Positions 1 to 8,938 are shown, numbered from the stretch's first letter. The stretch: DNA of 64,000 nt from Glycocaulis profundi (GCA_007050995.1 VJOU01000012.1:1-64000); one strand, 5' to 3'. A program made the numbers and translations. The notes: a model not told the origin generated them from the sequence alone.

Positions 1-955
1 TCGACCCCGCCGGGATGCCCAGGCGGACCATCTCGTCGCGCACCGCGTTCGCGCGGCGCTCGCCCAGGCCCATGTTGTAGGCGGCCGAACCGGAGGTGTC
101 GGTGTGGCCGTCGATCTGCACGCGGGCCACGCCGCAGGTGCGGGCTTCATTGACCGCTTCGTTCACGACCGAACGCGCCTGATCGGTGATGTTCGAGCGA
201 TCCCACTCGAAGTACACCACGAAGCCGACATCCTCACACGCCGGAGCCGGAGGCGGCGGCGGGGGCGGAGGCGGCGGGGGCGGCGGAGGCGGCGGGGGCG
301 GAGGCGGAGGAGGCGGAGGAGCCGCGAAGGTGTAACGCAGGCCGACCCAGCCCTCGTGGCTGCCGTAACGGTCGAGATCCGCACCGCCATAAGAGGTGCT
401 GTTATAGCCGAAATAGCGGTACTCGGTGTCGAGCGCCAGGTTCGGGGTCAGGTACCAGGCCACGCCCGCGATGCCCTGATAGGCCAGCGCGTTGTCCTTG
501 TCCCGGACGGTCACGTAGTTGGAGGTCGGGCCCACGGTGCCGGTGTCCCAGCCGCCAGCGGAGAAACTGGACTGAACCCAGCCGATGCCCGCGCCCAGAT
601 AAGGACGGAACGCGTTCTCAGGAACGCCGAATTCATAGATGGCGTTGACCATGCCCGACCAGGCGTGGATCGAGCTGTAGCTGTCTTCGAAATTGCCCAC
701 GGCGCCGGTCTGGTTGAACCGGTGGGCCAACTCGCCCTCGAACCGCCAGTTGTTCCACTGGTAGCCCGCGGCGAGCGCTTCGCGCAGGTCGCTCTTGCCG
801 CTGATGTCGCCATTCAGAGACCCGGAAACTTCGATGTCTCCCGGAGCGCCATAACCCAGTGCGCCGCGGACGTACCAACCCTCTTGGGCGACCGCCACGG
901 ACGGAAGGGCGAGAAACGCCCCCAGCGCCGCGGCCGTAAGAAGCCGTTTTTTCAT
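1..955 (-). CDS. OmpA-family outer membrane protein (partial, 3' end beyond window)
   Basis: Outer membrane beta-barrel protein that tethers the envelope to peptidoglycan. The visible 318 residues show a signal peptide (MKKRLLTAAALGAFLALPSVAVAQ), a barrel of roughly residues 24-208 rich in alternating aromatic and polar residues and ending YTF, an uninterrupted run of about 24 prolines near residues 212-235, and the start of an OmpA C-terminal peptidoglycan-binding domain with a DGHTDTSG motif and an ERRANAVRD segment. The gene runs off the left edge, so the last part of the OmpA domain is missing. The start is the ATG whose signal peptide follows directly; upstream is a gap of about 150 bases to the CoA-transferase gene. 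Family assignment is secure; the barrel's cargo or ligand is not readable. Confidence 0.93.
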   Translation of the reverse strand, partial: MKKRLLTAAALGAFLALPSVAVAQEGWYVRGALGYGAPGDIEVSGSLNGDISGKSDLREALAAGYQWNNWRFEGELAHRFNQTGAVGNFEDSYSSIHAWSGMVNAIYEFGVPENAFRPYLGAGIGWVQSSFSAGGWDTGTVGPTSNYVTVRDKDNALAYQGIAGVAWYLTPNLALDTEYRYFGYNSTSYGGADLDRYGSHEGWVGLRYTFAAPPPPPPPPPPPPPPPPPPPPPPPPAPACEDVGFVVYFEWDRSNITDQARSVVNEAVNEARTCGVARVQIDGHTDTSGSAAYNMGLGERRANAVRDEMVRLGIPAGS

Positions 956-1106
956 TTTTCAATCCCCTTCGGACGTGGGAAGTCGTCCGTCGTGTGAACG
1001 TGGTGATGTGCCGCCACTCAGCGGCCACGCTTGAACGCCGCCAGGAGCGGCGCCACCTACAAAGCGCAGCGCCCCGGCGCACGGTTCCCCTCACGCTCCC
1101 AAAAAA

Positions 1107-2321
1107 TTACATCCCGGCAACGGTTCCAGACGCCATGAGCGCGTCGATCTCGTTGTCTCTCAGGCCTAATTCTTTCCTGAGAACGTCATGCGTGTGCTCA
1201 CCAAAAACTGGTGGAGCCCTTCGGGCCGAAGGAGGCGTGGCGGCGAGCCGCATCGGGCTGGCGACCAGTGCGGCGGCGGAGCCGTCTGCGCGCTCCGCAC
1301 GCTGGCTCAACCCTCTTTCAACCGCCTGGGGGTCGGCGAAAACGTCATCGACGCCGCGGATGGGTCCGCAGGGAATTCCCGCCGCCTTGAGCGCCGTCTC
1401 CCACCAGGTGGTCGGCCGACGCACCATGGCCGGCTCTATGAGCGCGCACAGCCCTTCCCTGTTGGCCACCCGGTCCGCGTTGCGGGCGTAAAGAGAGTCG
1501 TCCGCCCATTCAGGATGGCCCAGAACCTCCGCGAACCTGCGGAACTGGCGGTCGGCGCCCACGGCCACGGCGATGCGGCCGTCCGCGGTGGGGAAATCCT
1601 GATAGGGCACGATGTTGGGGTGGCGGTTTCCCATCCGGCCCGGCGCCCGGCCCCCGACCAGATAATTGCAGGCCTGGTTGGCGAGCATCGCGGTCTGCAC
1701 GTCGAACAGGGCCATGTCGATGTGCTGGCCGCCCAGCCCTCTGTCGCGCGCGATGAGCGCGGCCATGATGGCGCCGGCCGCATAGACCCCGGTGAACAGG
1801 TCCACGATGGGCACGCCGACCTTCATGGGCTGGTCCTCGCCCGTGACCGACATCAGCCCCCCCATCGCCTGAATGAGAAAGTCATAGCCGGGCTCGGCGG
1901 CGCGCGGACCGGTCTGGCCGAAGCCGGTGACCGAACAGTAGATCAGATCGGGTTTCACGGCCTTGAGGCTGTCGTAATCCAGCCCGTACTTCTTCAGCCC
2001 GCCCGCCTTGAAGTTCTCGATGACCACGTCCGAGCGCGCGGCGAGATCGCGGATGATCGCCTGGCCTTCGGGGCGGCTGATGTCCACCGCGATCGAGCGC
2101 TTGTTGCGGTTCGCGCACAGATAATAGGCCGCATCCCCCTGCCCGCCCTCTGCATCCGTCACGAAAGGCGGGCCCCAGCCGCGTGTGTCGTCGCCGCCGT
2201 CGGGGTTCTCCACCTTGATCACGTCCGCGCCCAGATCGCCCAGTATCTGCGCGCACCACGGCCCGGCGAGCACGCGGGACAGATCGAGCACCTTGATGTG
2301 CGACAGGGCGGATGGGGTCAT
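1107..2321 (-). CDS. CaiB/BaiF (class III) CoA-transferase
   Basis: Family III CoA-transferase, 404 residues, which moves CoA between carboxylic acids through an aspartyl-CoA anhydride. Motifs: N-terminal KVLDLSRVLAGPWC, GADVIKVENP, the KRSIAVD segment, and the GYDFLIQAMGG block whose Asp is the expected catalytic residue. The open frame extends further upstream, but the ATG at 2321 begins the conserved N-terminus and leaves about 100 bases to the divergent recQ start. The substrate cannot be told from sequence: CaiB, formyl-CoA and succinyl-CoA:dicarboxylate types look alike at this level. It stands alone, with no acyl-CoA dehydrogenase or other pathway partner next to it. Confidence 0.92.
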   Translation of the reverse strand: MTPSALSHIKVLDLSRVLAGPWCAQILGDLGADVIKVENPDGGDDTRGWGPPFVTDAEGGQGDAAYYLCANRNKRSIAVDISRPEGQAIIRDLAARSDVVIENFKAGGLKKYGLDYDSLKAVKPDLIYCSVTGFGQTGPRAAEPGYDFLIQAMGGLMSVTGEDQPMKVGVPIVDLFTGVYAAGAIMAALIARDRGLGGQHIDMALFDVQTAMLANQACNYLVGGRAPGRMGNRHPNIVPYQDFPTADGRIAVAVGADRQFRRFAEVLGHPEWADDSLYARNADRVANREGLCALIEPAMVRRPTTWWETALKAAGIPCGPIRGVDDVFADPQAVERGLSQRAERADGSAAALVASPMRLAATPPSARRAPPVFGEHTHDVLRKELGLRDNEIDALMASGTVAGM

Positions 2322-2425
2322 GGGTCTGGCCTTGATGAAATGCGGGTTTCCGCGTTCTACAGCCGACTGCGCGGCGGACCCAAGCGCGGTGTGCGCGCAG
2401 CCCCTCCTGCGGCTAGGCTGAGGCC

Positions 2426-4264
2426 ATGGCATCCCTCGATTCGCACACCCCGGCGCGCACGCCCTCGCTCGACGACGCCCGCGCGCTGATGAGCCATGTC
2501 TATGGCTTCCGCGACTTCCGGCCCGGTCAGGACGAGATCATCGAAGCGGTGCTGGCGGGCGAGGACGTGCTGGCCGTCATGCCCACGGGCCGCGGCAAGT
2601 CGCTGTGCTTCCAGCTGCCCGCTCTGCTGCGCGAGGGGCTGACCATCGTGGTCAGTCCGCTGATCGCCCTGATGCGCGACCAGGTCGCCCAGCTTCAGGC
2701 CAACGGGGTCGAGGCCGCGACGCTCAATTCCAACACCCCGCCCGAGGAGGCCGAGCAGACCTGGGACAAGATCGATTCGGGCGCGCTCAAGCTGCTTTAT
2801 CTGGCGCCCGAGCGGATGGGGGCACCGGGCCTGATGCGCAATCTCGCCCGGCGGAACGTCGCGATGATCGCCGTGGACGAAGCCCACTGCGTGTCCCAGT
2901 GGGGCCATGACTTCCGCCCCGAATACCTGCGCATCGCCGAGTTCGCCCAGACCATGGGCGCGCCGCAGATCGCCGCCTTCACCGCCACCGCGGACGCCGC
3001 GGCACGCCGCGACATCGCCGGACGGCTGTTCAGCCGCGCGCCCGCTGAGTTCGTGTCGGGCTTCGACCGGCCCAACATCCACCTCGCCGCGGCGGGCAAG
3101 CGCGACGGCTATGCCCAGATCCGCAGCTTCGTCGCCGCGCGCAGAGGCCAGTCGGGCATCATCTACTGCACCAGCCGCAAGGGCTGCGAGAGTCTGGCCG
3201 AGCGGCTTCAGGCGGACGGGGTGGAGGCGATGGCCTATCACGCCGGGCTGGAGGCGGGCGAACGCTCGCGTCGGCAGGACTTCTTCGTGGGCGAGGACGG
3301 GATCGTGATGTGCGCGACCGTCGCCTTCGGCATGGGCGTGGACAAGCCCGACGTGCGCTTCGTGGTCCATAACGGCCTGCCCAAGTCCATCGAGGCCTAT
3401 TATCAGGAGATCGGGCGGGCGGGCCGGGACGGGCTGCCGTCCGAGACCCTGATGCTGTGGTCGCTGGGCGATGCGGGCCTGCGCCGCCGCCAGATCGCCG
3501 AGAGCGAGATGAGCGAGGAGCAGAAGCGGATGGAGACCCGTCGGCTCTCCGCCCTGATCGCCTATGCTGAGGCGCCCGCCTGCCGCCGCCAGACCCTGCT
3601 GGCCTATTTCGGCGAGGACACGCAGCCGTGCGGGGTGTGCGATCTGTGCGACGACCCGCCCGAGCTGATCGACGGGCTGGAGCTGGCCCAGAAGGCGATG
3701 TCGGCCATCGCCCGCACCGGCCAGCGCTTCGGTCTGGAGCATCTGGTCAGCGTGCTCAGAGGCGTCTCGAACGAAAAGACCCAGCGGCTGGGCCATGACG
3801 CCCTGCCCACATTCGGTGTCGGCGCGGATCTGTCCAAGGACCAGTGGCTGAGCGTGTATCGCCAGCTCTTCGCGGCGGGCGCCATCGACCAGCCGATCGA
3901 CGGGCATGGCGAGTGGCTGATCACGGCGAAGGGCAAGGAAATCCTGTTCGGCCGCGAGCCCATCCGCCTGCGTCCGCCTCAGGACAAGCGCGCGTCGCGG
4001 ACCGCCTCCGCCCCCAGCCGCGCCGCCGACAGCCTGCTCAGCGACCGCGACCAGCAGCTTTACTCGGCCCTGCGCAGGCTCCGGCTCGACTTCGCCAAGG
4101 AGGCGGGCAAGCCCGCCTACACGGTGTTCTCCGACCGCACCCTGATCGAGATGGCGCTGAACAGACCCTCCAGCCTCGACGCGCTGTCAGGTGTATATGG
4201 CGTGGGCGCGCGCAAGCTCGAGCGCTATGGCGAGGCCTTTCTGGACGTGATCCGCGACGCCTAG
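2426..4264 (+). CDS. recQ: ATP-dependent DNA helicase RecQ
   Basis: 3'-5' superfamily 2 DNA helicase of the RecF recombination-repair pathway, 612 residues, close to the usual RecQ length. Walker A is MPTGRGKS (about residues 52-59), Walker B is DEAH followed by CVSQWGHDFRPEY (about 152-170), and motif VI is EIGRAGRDG. Next come the RQC zinc-binding cysteines (CRRQTLLAYFG...CGVCDLC, about 386-412), a winged helix, and a C-terminal HRDC domain (about 535-612) after a Ser/Ala-rich linker. All three canonical modules are intact. The ATG follows a GAGG six bases upstream. The stop codon interlocks with that of the convergent permease gene in a CTAG. Confidence 0.97.
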   Translation: MASLDSHTPARTPSLDDARALMSHVYGFRDFRPGQDEIIEAVLAGEDVLAVMPTGRGKSLCFQLPALLREGLTIVVSPLIALMRDQVAQLQANGVEAATLNSNTPPEEAEQTWDKIDSGALKLLYLAPERMGAPGLMRNLARRNVAMIAVDEAHCVSQWGHDFRPEYLRIAEFAQTMGAPQIAAFTATADAAARRDIAGRLFSRAPAEFVSGFDRPNIHLAAAGKRDGYAQIRSFVAARRGQSGIIYCTSRKGCESLAERLQADGVEAMAYHAGLEAGERSRRQDFFVGEDGIVMCATVAFGMGVDKPDVRFVVHNGLPKSIEAYYQEIGRAGRDGLPSETLMLWSLGDAGLRRRQIAESEMSEEQKRMETRRLSALIAYAEAPACRRQTLLAYFGEDTQPCGVCDLCDDPPELIDGLELAQKAMSAIARTGQRFGLEHLVSVLRGVSNEKTQRLGHDALPTFGVGADLSKDQWLSVYRQLFAAGAIDQPIDGHGEWLITAKGKEILFGREPIRLRPPQDKRASRTASAPSRAADSLLSDRDQQLYSALRRLRLDFAKEAGKPAYTVFSDRTLIEMALNRPSSLDALSGVYGVGARKLERYGEAFLDVIRDA

Positions 4265-6243
4265 AGCGGCCAGACCAGCAGGATCATCGGCACGCCGACC
4301 GCCACCACGATCACCTCCAGCGGCAGGCCCAGCGGCCAGTAGTCGGAAAATTTGAAGCCGCCGGGACCCAGGATCAGGGTGTTGTTCTGGTGGCCGATGG
4401 GGGTGAGGAAGGCGCACGAGGCGCCCACCGCCACCGCCATGAGGAACGGATCGGGGCTGGCGCCGAGCTGGGTCGCCGCGCCGATGGCGATGGGACACAT
4501 GACCGCCGCGGTGGCCGCGTTGTTCATGAAATCCGACAGCGTCATGGTCACGATCAGGATCAGCGCGACCGCCAGCACCGCATTGCCCTGGGCGACATAG
4601 TCGAGCATGGCGGTGGCGATCAGGTCGGCCGCTCCGGTGGTCGACATCGCGCCCGCCACCGGGATCAGCGCGCCCAGCAGCACGATCACGGGCCAGTCCA
4701 CCGCGTCGTAGATCGTCCGCAGCGGCACGACCTTCAGAAGCATGATCGCCAGCACCCCGGCGGCGAAAGCCACCGCCGCGGGCAGCAGGCCGAACGCCGC
4801 CCCCGCTATGCCCAGCGCCATCGCCCCGGCGGCCATCCAGGCCTTGCCCGGCGAGGGTATGCGCAGCGAGCGCTCGGCCAGCGGCACGCAGCCCATGCGC
4901 GCGGCGAAGTCGGACAGCTGCTCGGGGGAGCCCTGCAGCAGCAGCACGTCGCCCTCCTGCACCTTCATCGTGCGCAGGCGCGCGCGCGAGCGGTTGCCCG
5001 CCCGGGAGACGGCGAGCAGGTTGATGGAGAACCGGCTGCGCAGGCTGATGTCTGTGGCCGACCGGCCCGCGAAGGCCGAGCCGGGCGCGACCGCCATCTC
5101 CACCAGCAGCACGTCGTCGGAATGAATGACCTTGCGCTTGTCGTCCTCGGTCTTCGCCTTGTCCCTGCCCTTGCGGTCCTTCGCCTCCTCGGCGGGCGCG
5201 CCGATCTCGTGGGCCGCGGCGGCGTCAGGCTTGGGCCCGGCCAGAGTTTCGGTTTCGGGCGCGTCGCCGGGCGTCTTCGCCGCTTCGGCCTCCTCGGCCT
5301 CGCGCTTCTGCTTGCCCTCGTCGGGTTCCTCTTCAACCTTGGTGGAGACCTCCTCCTCGAGCTGAAGGCCCAGATTGGACAGGGCGGAATTGAGGCCTTC
5401 GGGGTCGCTTTCGATCACCAGCACGTCGCCCGCGCGCACCTTGCGATAAGGGCTGGGCGCAGGGATGCGGACTTCGTCGCGGACCAGGCCCACGATCTGG
5501 GCGTCCGCCTCTTCAAGCACCCGGTCGGCCTCGCGCAGGGTCATCCCCGCCGCCTTTGACTTCTCGCCCACCCGCGCCTCGGTCAGATAAGCGCTGGTCT
5601 CGAAGCCCTCCACGCTGGCGCGCTTGCGATCAGGCACCAGCCGCCAGCTGGCGATCAGGATGAACAGCAGGCCCGCCGCCGCCACCGCGCCGCCCACTGG
5701 CGCGAAGTCGAACATGGCGAAGCCCTGCCCGCCCGCCGCCTCGGTCTGGGCGCGGAAGCTCGACACCAGAAGGTTGGGCGGGGTGCCGATCAGGGTGGTC
5801 ATGCCGCCCAGGATGGAGCCGAAGGCCAGCGGCATCAGCGCCTTGCCCGGCGAAATGTTCTGACGGGCCGCGATCTGCAGGGCGACGGGCATCAGCAGCG
5901 CCAGCGCCCCGACATTGTTCATGAAGGCCGACAGGAAGGCGGCCAGCGCCGTCAGCGCGGTCAGGGTGACGAACGGCCCTGCCTTCGAAGGCAGGACCGC
6001 TCGCGTCATCGCGTCCACCGCCCCGGTGGTCTGCAGCGCGGCGGACAGGATCAGCACGCAGGCGACCGTGATCACCGCCGGATGGCCGAAGCCCTCGAAC
6101 GCGCCGTCAGCAGGCACCAGCCCCGCTACCACGCAGGCGATCAGCGCAGCCAGCGCCACGGTGTCATGCCGCCAGCGCCCCCACAGGAACAGGCCGATAG
6201 CCCCGAGTATGACGGCGCCGAGGATCATCTGGTCGAGGGTCAA
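4261..6243 (-). CDS. SLC13/DASS-family permease with two TrkA-C (RCK_C) domains
   Basis: Inner membrane transporter, 660 residues, of the type that exchanges or imports di/tricarboxylates or sulfate-like anions. It has two membrane halves, each with the family signature: SAFMNNVGALALLMP with TLIGTPPNL, and LSDFMNNAATAAVMCP with LTPIGHQNNTLILG. Two RCK_C regulatory domains sit between the halves in the cytoplasm (about residues 205-290 and 375-460). They are separated by an unusual run of about 75 highly charged residues (Glu/Lys/Asp/Ala/Pro). The first codon is TTG with GGAG eight bases upstream; the resulting MTLDQ N-terminus is typical of the family, and an ATG lies five codons in. The substrate cannot be assigned. 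Confidence 0.9.
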   Translation of the reverse strand: MTLDQMILGAVILGAIGLFLWGRWRHDTVALAALIACVVAGLVPADGAFEGFGHPAVITVACVLILSAALQTTGAVDAMTRAVLPSKAGPFVTLTALTALAAFLSAFMNNVGALALLMPVALQIAARQNISPGKALMPLAFGSILGGMTTLIGTPPNLLVSSFRAQTEAAGGQGFAMFDFAPVGGAVAAAGLLFILIASWRLVPDRKRASVEGFETSAYLTEARVGEKSKAAGMTLREADRVLEEADAQIVGLVRDEVRIPAPSPYRKVRAGDVLVIESDPEGLNSALSNLGLQLEEEVSTKVEEEPDEGKQKREAEEAEAAKTPGDAPETETLAGPKPDAAAAHEIGAPAEEAKDRKGRDKAKTEDDKRKVIHSDDVLLVEMAVAPGSAFAGRSATDISLRSRFSINLLAVSRAGNRSRARLRTMKVQEGDVLLLQGSPEQLSDFAARMGCVPLAERSLRIPSPGKAWMAAGAMALGIAGAAFGLLPAAVAFAAGVLAIMLLKVVPLRTIYDAVDWPVIVLLGALIPVAGAMSTTGAADLIATAMLDYVAQGNAVLAVALILIVTMTLSDFMNNAATAAVMCPIAIGAATQLGASPDPFLMAVAVGASCAFLTPIGHQNNTLILGPGGFKFSDYWPLGLPLEVIVVAVGVPMILLVWPL

Positions 6244-6424
6244 GGGGCGGGCTCCGGCTGCCGCGGCGCGCGCCGCTGATGGAATCGAGTGCCACCGGGG
6301 CGCGCGTTCCGCAAGTCCCTCGCCCGGTCAGGCGCGGCGTCCCGTCCCACCGGCGCGCGGTTGCAACCGCTCTCCGCCCGCCTCACACTCGATGACGGAG
6401 GGGCCGTCCGGCAGGAGGCAGGCC

Positions 6425-7189
6425 ATGAGCGCGCTGAGTTTCGATTTTTCTGGAAAGACCGCCATCGTCACCGGGGCCGGGTCGGGCATCGGCGCGGCCA
6501 TCGCGCGGGAGCTGGGCCGGTCGGGCGCGCTTGTCGTGGTCAGCGACCTGGACGAGGAGGCGGGCCGGACCATCGCCGACGAAATCTCCGGCGCGGGCGG
6601 CGAGGCGCGCGCCTTCGCCGCGGACGTGTCCGACCCCGCCGCGATGAAGGCCCTGACGGATTTCGCCGCCGATCACGGCGGCGGGCTGCATCTGGCGGTC
6701 AACAATGCGGGCATCGGCGGGCCGAGCGCGCCCGCGGGCGAATACCCCGAGGACGACTGGCGGCAGGTGATCGACGTCAATCTGAACGGCGTGTTCTACG
6801 GCCTGCGCCATCAGATTCCCGCCATGCTGGCCTCGGGCGGCGGCGCCATCGTCAACATGGCCTCCATTCTGGGCAGCGTGGGCTTCCATCAGGCCAGCGC
6901 CTACGTGGCGGCCAAGCATGGCGTTGTCGGCCTGACCAAGGCCGCCGCGATGGAGTACGCCGCGCAGGGCATCCGCATCAACGCGGTCGGTCCCGCCTTC
7001 ATCGACACGCCGCTGCTGAAGAAGAATCTCGACGACGAGACCCTGGGCCAGCTCGCCGGCATGCACCCCGCCGGGCGGCTGGGCACGTCCGAGGAGGTCT
7101 CGGCGCTGACCTGCTTCCTCCTGTCGGACCGCGCCAGCTTCATCACCGGCAGTTATCATCTGGTCGATGGCGCCTACACGGCGCAGTGA
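6425..7189 (+). CDS. SDR-family NAD(P)-dependent oxidoreductase
   Basis: Classical short-chain dehydrogenase/reductase, 254 residues, the normal length. The cofactor-binding TGAGSGIG lies near the N-terminus and is followed by an acidic residue after beta-2 (SDLDEE), which suggests NAD(H) preference. The NNAG motif is present, catalytic Ser is in NMASILG, and the YVAAK motif supplies catalytic Tyr and Lys. The C-terminal region has the PAFIDTPL block. A strong AGGAGG lies seven bases before the ATG. The next gene starts eight bases after the stop, so the two are probably co-transcribed. The substrate is unknown. Confidence 0.93.
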   Translation: MSALSFDFSGKTAIVTGAGSGIGAAIARELGRSGALVVVSDLDEEAGRTIADEISGAGGEARAFAADVSDPAAMKALTDFAADHGGGLHLAVNNAGIGGPSAPAGEYPEDDWRQVIDVNLNGVFYGLRHQIPAMLASGGGAIVNMASILGSVGFHQASAYVAAKHGVVGLTKAAAMEYAAQGIRINAVGPAFIDTPLLKKNLDDETLGQLAGMHPAGRLGTSEEVSALTCFLLSDRASFITGSYHLVDGAYTAQ

Positions 7190-7196
7190 GGCGGCG

Positions 7197-7445
7197 ATGA
7201 CGGCGTATCTCGCCTACCTGCCTGACGCGCCGGACATCGAGGCGCTGGAGATCGACGGGGCCGTGTTCGCGATGGATTCCCGCGTCCTGCTGATCGAGAC
7301 CGGCCTGACCCGCTCGCGCCTCTACCACGCGCTGAAACGCCAGCTTCCCGGCGGCGCCGCGCTTCTGGTCGCGCCGCTGGCGGACGCCCCCAAGTTCAAG
7401 GGCATGGCGGACGGCGCGCTCAAGGCGGCCCGCAGCCTGTTCTGA
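7197..7445 (+). CDS. Small uncharacterised protein (82 aa) following the SDR gene
   Basis: I do not recognise the family. The 82-residue product has no signal peptide or membrane segment and begins MTAYLAYLPDAPDIEALEIDG. The mixed hydrophobic/charged pattern fits a small alpha/beta domain. The middle holds a short basic helix (TRSRLYHALKRQLPGG). The open frame reaches upstream into the SDR gene, but the ATG at 7197 has GAGG five bases before it and lies eight bases after the SDR stop. That tight coupling suggests a two-gene operon and a linked role. The coding bias (strong G/C at third positions) matches its neighbours, which supports a real gene. Confidence 0.7.
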   Translation: MTAYLAYLPDAPDIEALEIDGAVFAMDSRVLLIETGLTRSRLYHALKRQLPGGAALLVAPLADAPKFKGMADGALKAARSLF

Positions 7446-7500
7446 AGCGTCATGAGGGGAAGTCTGATCGCACCACCGGCCCCGGGCGACGGGGAGAGGA

Positions 7501-7576
7501 TGGTGAGCCGACAGGGGCTCGAACCCTGGACCTACTGATTAAAAGTCAGTTGCTCTACCAGCTGAGCTATCGGCTC
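7501..7576 (-). tRNA. tRNA-Lys (anticodon UUU)
   Basis: Folds as a complete 76-nt cloverleaf on the minus strand. The acceptor arm GAGCCGA pairs perfectly with TCGGCTC, followed by discriminator A and an encoded CCA. The D arm is GCTC..GAGC. The anticodon stem CTGAC/GTCAG-type encloses CTTTTAA, giving anticodon TTT (lysine, AAA/AAG). The T arm carries GTTCGAGCC. No integrase or direct repeat of the 3' end is visible nearby, so there is no sign that it serves as an attachment site in this window. Confidence 0.97.
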
Positions 7577-7706
7577 CCTTGCGAGAGGCGCGGAACCTAT
7601 CCACGGCGCCCTCCCCGGTCAAGGCGAGAATGGCGCCGCTTGCGCAGTGTCCCGAAAAGCCTGTTCCGCGCCGCAACTCCGCCATGCTCACGCGAATTAT
7701 ACCGCC

Positions 7707-8351
7707 ATGACCCAGTCACGCTCGAAACCGCTTCTCCGCCTCCTTCCCGCCGCCGCGTGCGGGATGGTTCTTCTGGCCGCAGGCTGCGCCACGCCGGTGG
7801 TCGAAACGGCCATGAGCCAGACCGGCGCCGCGGCGTCCGACGCCATCGGCATGCCCCGCGAGCGGCCCGGCCCGGTGCTGGCGGACGCGGACGATCCCAC
7901 CGTGCCCACCCCCTATGGCGGGCACGGCTCGGACCGGGTCTGCCTGCCCGTGGCCCGCGACATCGCCCGTCTGACCATGGTGCTCGGCCCTGATTCGGAA
8001 GTCGAGGCGGGCCGCGACAGCGAGGAGACCTCCGAGGATCGCACCCTGTGGGACCGCGGGCGCGACCTGCTCTCGCGCGCGCCGGACGCGGCCGAGGACG
8101 CCAGCGGCGACGCCTACCGCTCAGCCATCGTGGGACTGAACCCCGCCCGTCCCGTGGGCCGCTACGTGTTCAGGGCCGACCAGATCGAATCGCAGGCCCG
8201 CGAGGCGCGGCAGATGGCCCAGAAGCGCCGCGCCTATCTGCGCGGCATGTTCGACGGCCAGCAGTGCCGTCGGACAGTGCTGGAGGACGCCTTCCGTGAA
8301 TACGGCCTGATGCGGCGCGAGAACGGAATCGAGGTGCGCGGCTACGAGTGA
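7707..8351 (+). CDS. Putative lipoprotein of unknown function
   Basis: A 214-residue exported lipoprotein. The N-terminus has basic residues, a hydrophobic core and a lipobox LAAGC with the acceptor cysteine at about residue 27. The mature part is polar and Arg/Asp-rich, with a run of about 40 residues (WDRGRDLL...) followed by a likely long helix (QIESQAREARQMAQKRRAYLRG). No catalytic motif is recognisable. The frame is open upstream, but the ATG at 7707 gives the proper signal sequence. It lies in front of two stress-type genes on the same strand, but an apparent stress promoter separates it from them. I cannot assign a function. Confidence 0.75.
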   Translation: MTQSRSKPLLRLLPAAACGMVLLAAGCATPVVETAMSQTGAAASDAIGMPRERPGPVLADADDPTVPTPYGGHGSDRVCLPVARDIARLTMVLGPDSEVEAGRDSEETSEDRTLWDRGRDLLSRAPDAAEDASGDAYRSAIVGLNPARPVGRYVFRADQIESQAREARQMAQKRRAYLRGMFDGQQCRRTVLEDAFREYGLMRRENGIEVRGYE

Positions 8352-8354
8352 TCG

Positions 8355-8380
8355 GGAACGTCTCCCGTGGGGAGCGAGTT
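8355..8380 (+). promoter_or_regulatory. Putative EcfG (general stress sigma) promoter of the PRC-barrel gene
   Basis: GGAAC at 8355-8359 and GTT at 8378-8380 with 18 bases between. This fits the alphaproteobacterial EcfG/RpoE2 pattern (GGAAC, 18-19 bases, TT), though the base before GTT is A rather than the preferred C. It sits about 37 bases ahead of the start codon at 8417. PRC-barrel genes are typical members of this regulon. Confidence 0.5.
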
Positions 8381-8416
8381 TTGCAACCACCCCCCAAGTG
8401 GACAGGAGATGTTCCA

Positions 8417-8881
8417 ATGAAAAAACTTCTTATCGCTTCCAGCGCCCTGACCCTGCTGGCCGTCCCGGCCATCGCTCAGGACTATGCCGACCCCATGACC
8501 GAGCAGCCTGCCGCGGCCACCGGCGAAGTGCACGGCGACGTGTACACCGACGGCCACCACTGGGTCGGCACCCCGGTCTATTCCTCCGACGGCGAGCGCG
8601 TCGGCTCGGTGGAAAAAGTGAAAGTGTCGGGCGATGTCGCCTTTGACGCCGAAGACGAGAACGTCGCGGTCGCCGACGCTGAAATCGATGTGGAATCGAT
8701 CCTGGTCGAGACTGGCGGTTTCCTCGGTATCGGCACCCGTGAAGTGGCCATCGACCCGGCCGAAGCGGAGCTGACCATGGTGGACGGCGACGAGCGTCTG
8801 GTCGTCAGCTACACCGAAGCTGAGATCGAGAACCTGCCCGAGTACGAAGCGGACGACGCCCGCGACGACTCCGACTGGTAA
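8417..8881 (+). CDS. Secreted PRC-barrel domain protein
   Basis: A 154-residue periplasmic protein with signal peptide MKKLLIASSALTLLAVPAIAQ. A single PRC-barrel-like beta domain follows: the HWVGTPVYSSDGERVGSVEKV opening is diagnostic, and the second half contains GIGTREVAID and a final EIENLPEYE. The tail is acidic (DDARDDSDW). PRC barrels bind partners or small ligands and in alphaproteobacteria are often induced by general stress, but the exact role is unknown. The ATG at 8417 follows GGAGA with good spacing. A strong hairpin terminator follows the gene, making it monocistronic. Confidence 0.88.
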   Translation: MKKLLIASSALTLLAVPAIAQDYADPMTEQPAAATGEVHGDVYTDGHHWVGTPVYSSDGERVGSVEKVKVSGDVAFDAEDENVAVADAEIDVESILVETGGFLGIGTREVAIDPAEAELTMVDGDERLVVSYTEAEIENLPEYEADDARDDSDW

Positions 8882-8904
8882 GCATCAGTCAGAACTGAAG
8901 ATCA

Positions 8905-8938
8905 GGCCGCGCGGACAGTGTCCGCGCGGCCTTTTCTT
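8905..8938 (+). terminator. Rho-independent terminator of the PRC-barrel gene
   Basis: Near-perfect inverted repeat GGCCGCGCGGACA / TGTCCGCGCGGCC followed by TTTTCTTT, 24 bases after the stop codon. Confidence 0.9.

Noticed and set aside
240-325. GGC/GGA-rich repeat as a CRISPR or satellite
   Set aside because: It simply encodes the poly-proline linker of the OmpA protein on the other strand; no spacers. A similar stretch near 39770-39810 encodes the proline run of the NlpD-like protein.
104-997. Plus-strand open frame across the OmpA gene, Arg-rich
   Set aside because: Antisense reading of the proline run and barrel; the minus-strand OmpA frame has a signal peptide and clear domain.
7446-7706. 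tRNA-Lys as an integration site for a genomic island
   Set aside because: No integrase, no duplicated tRNA 3' end and no change in composition nearby.
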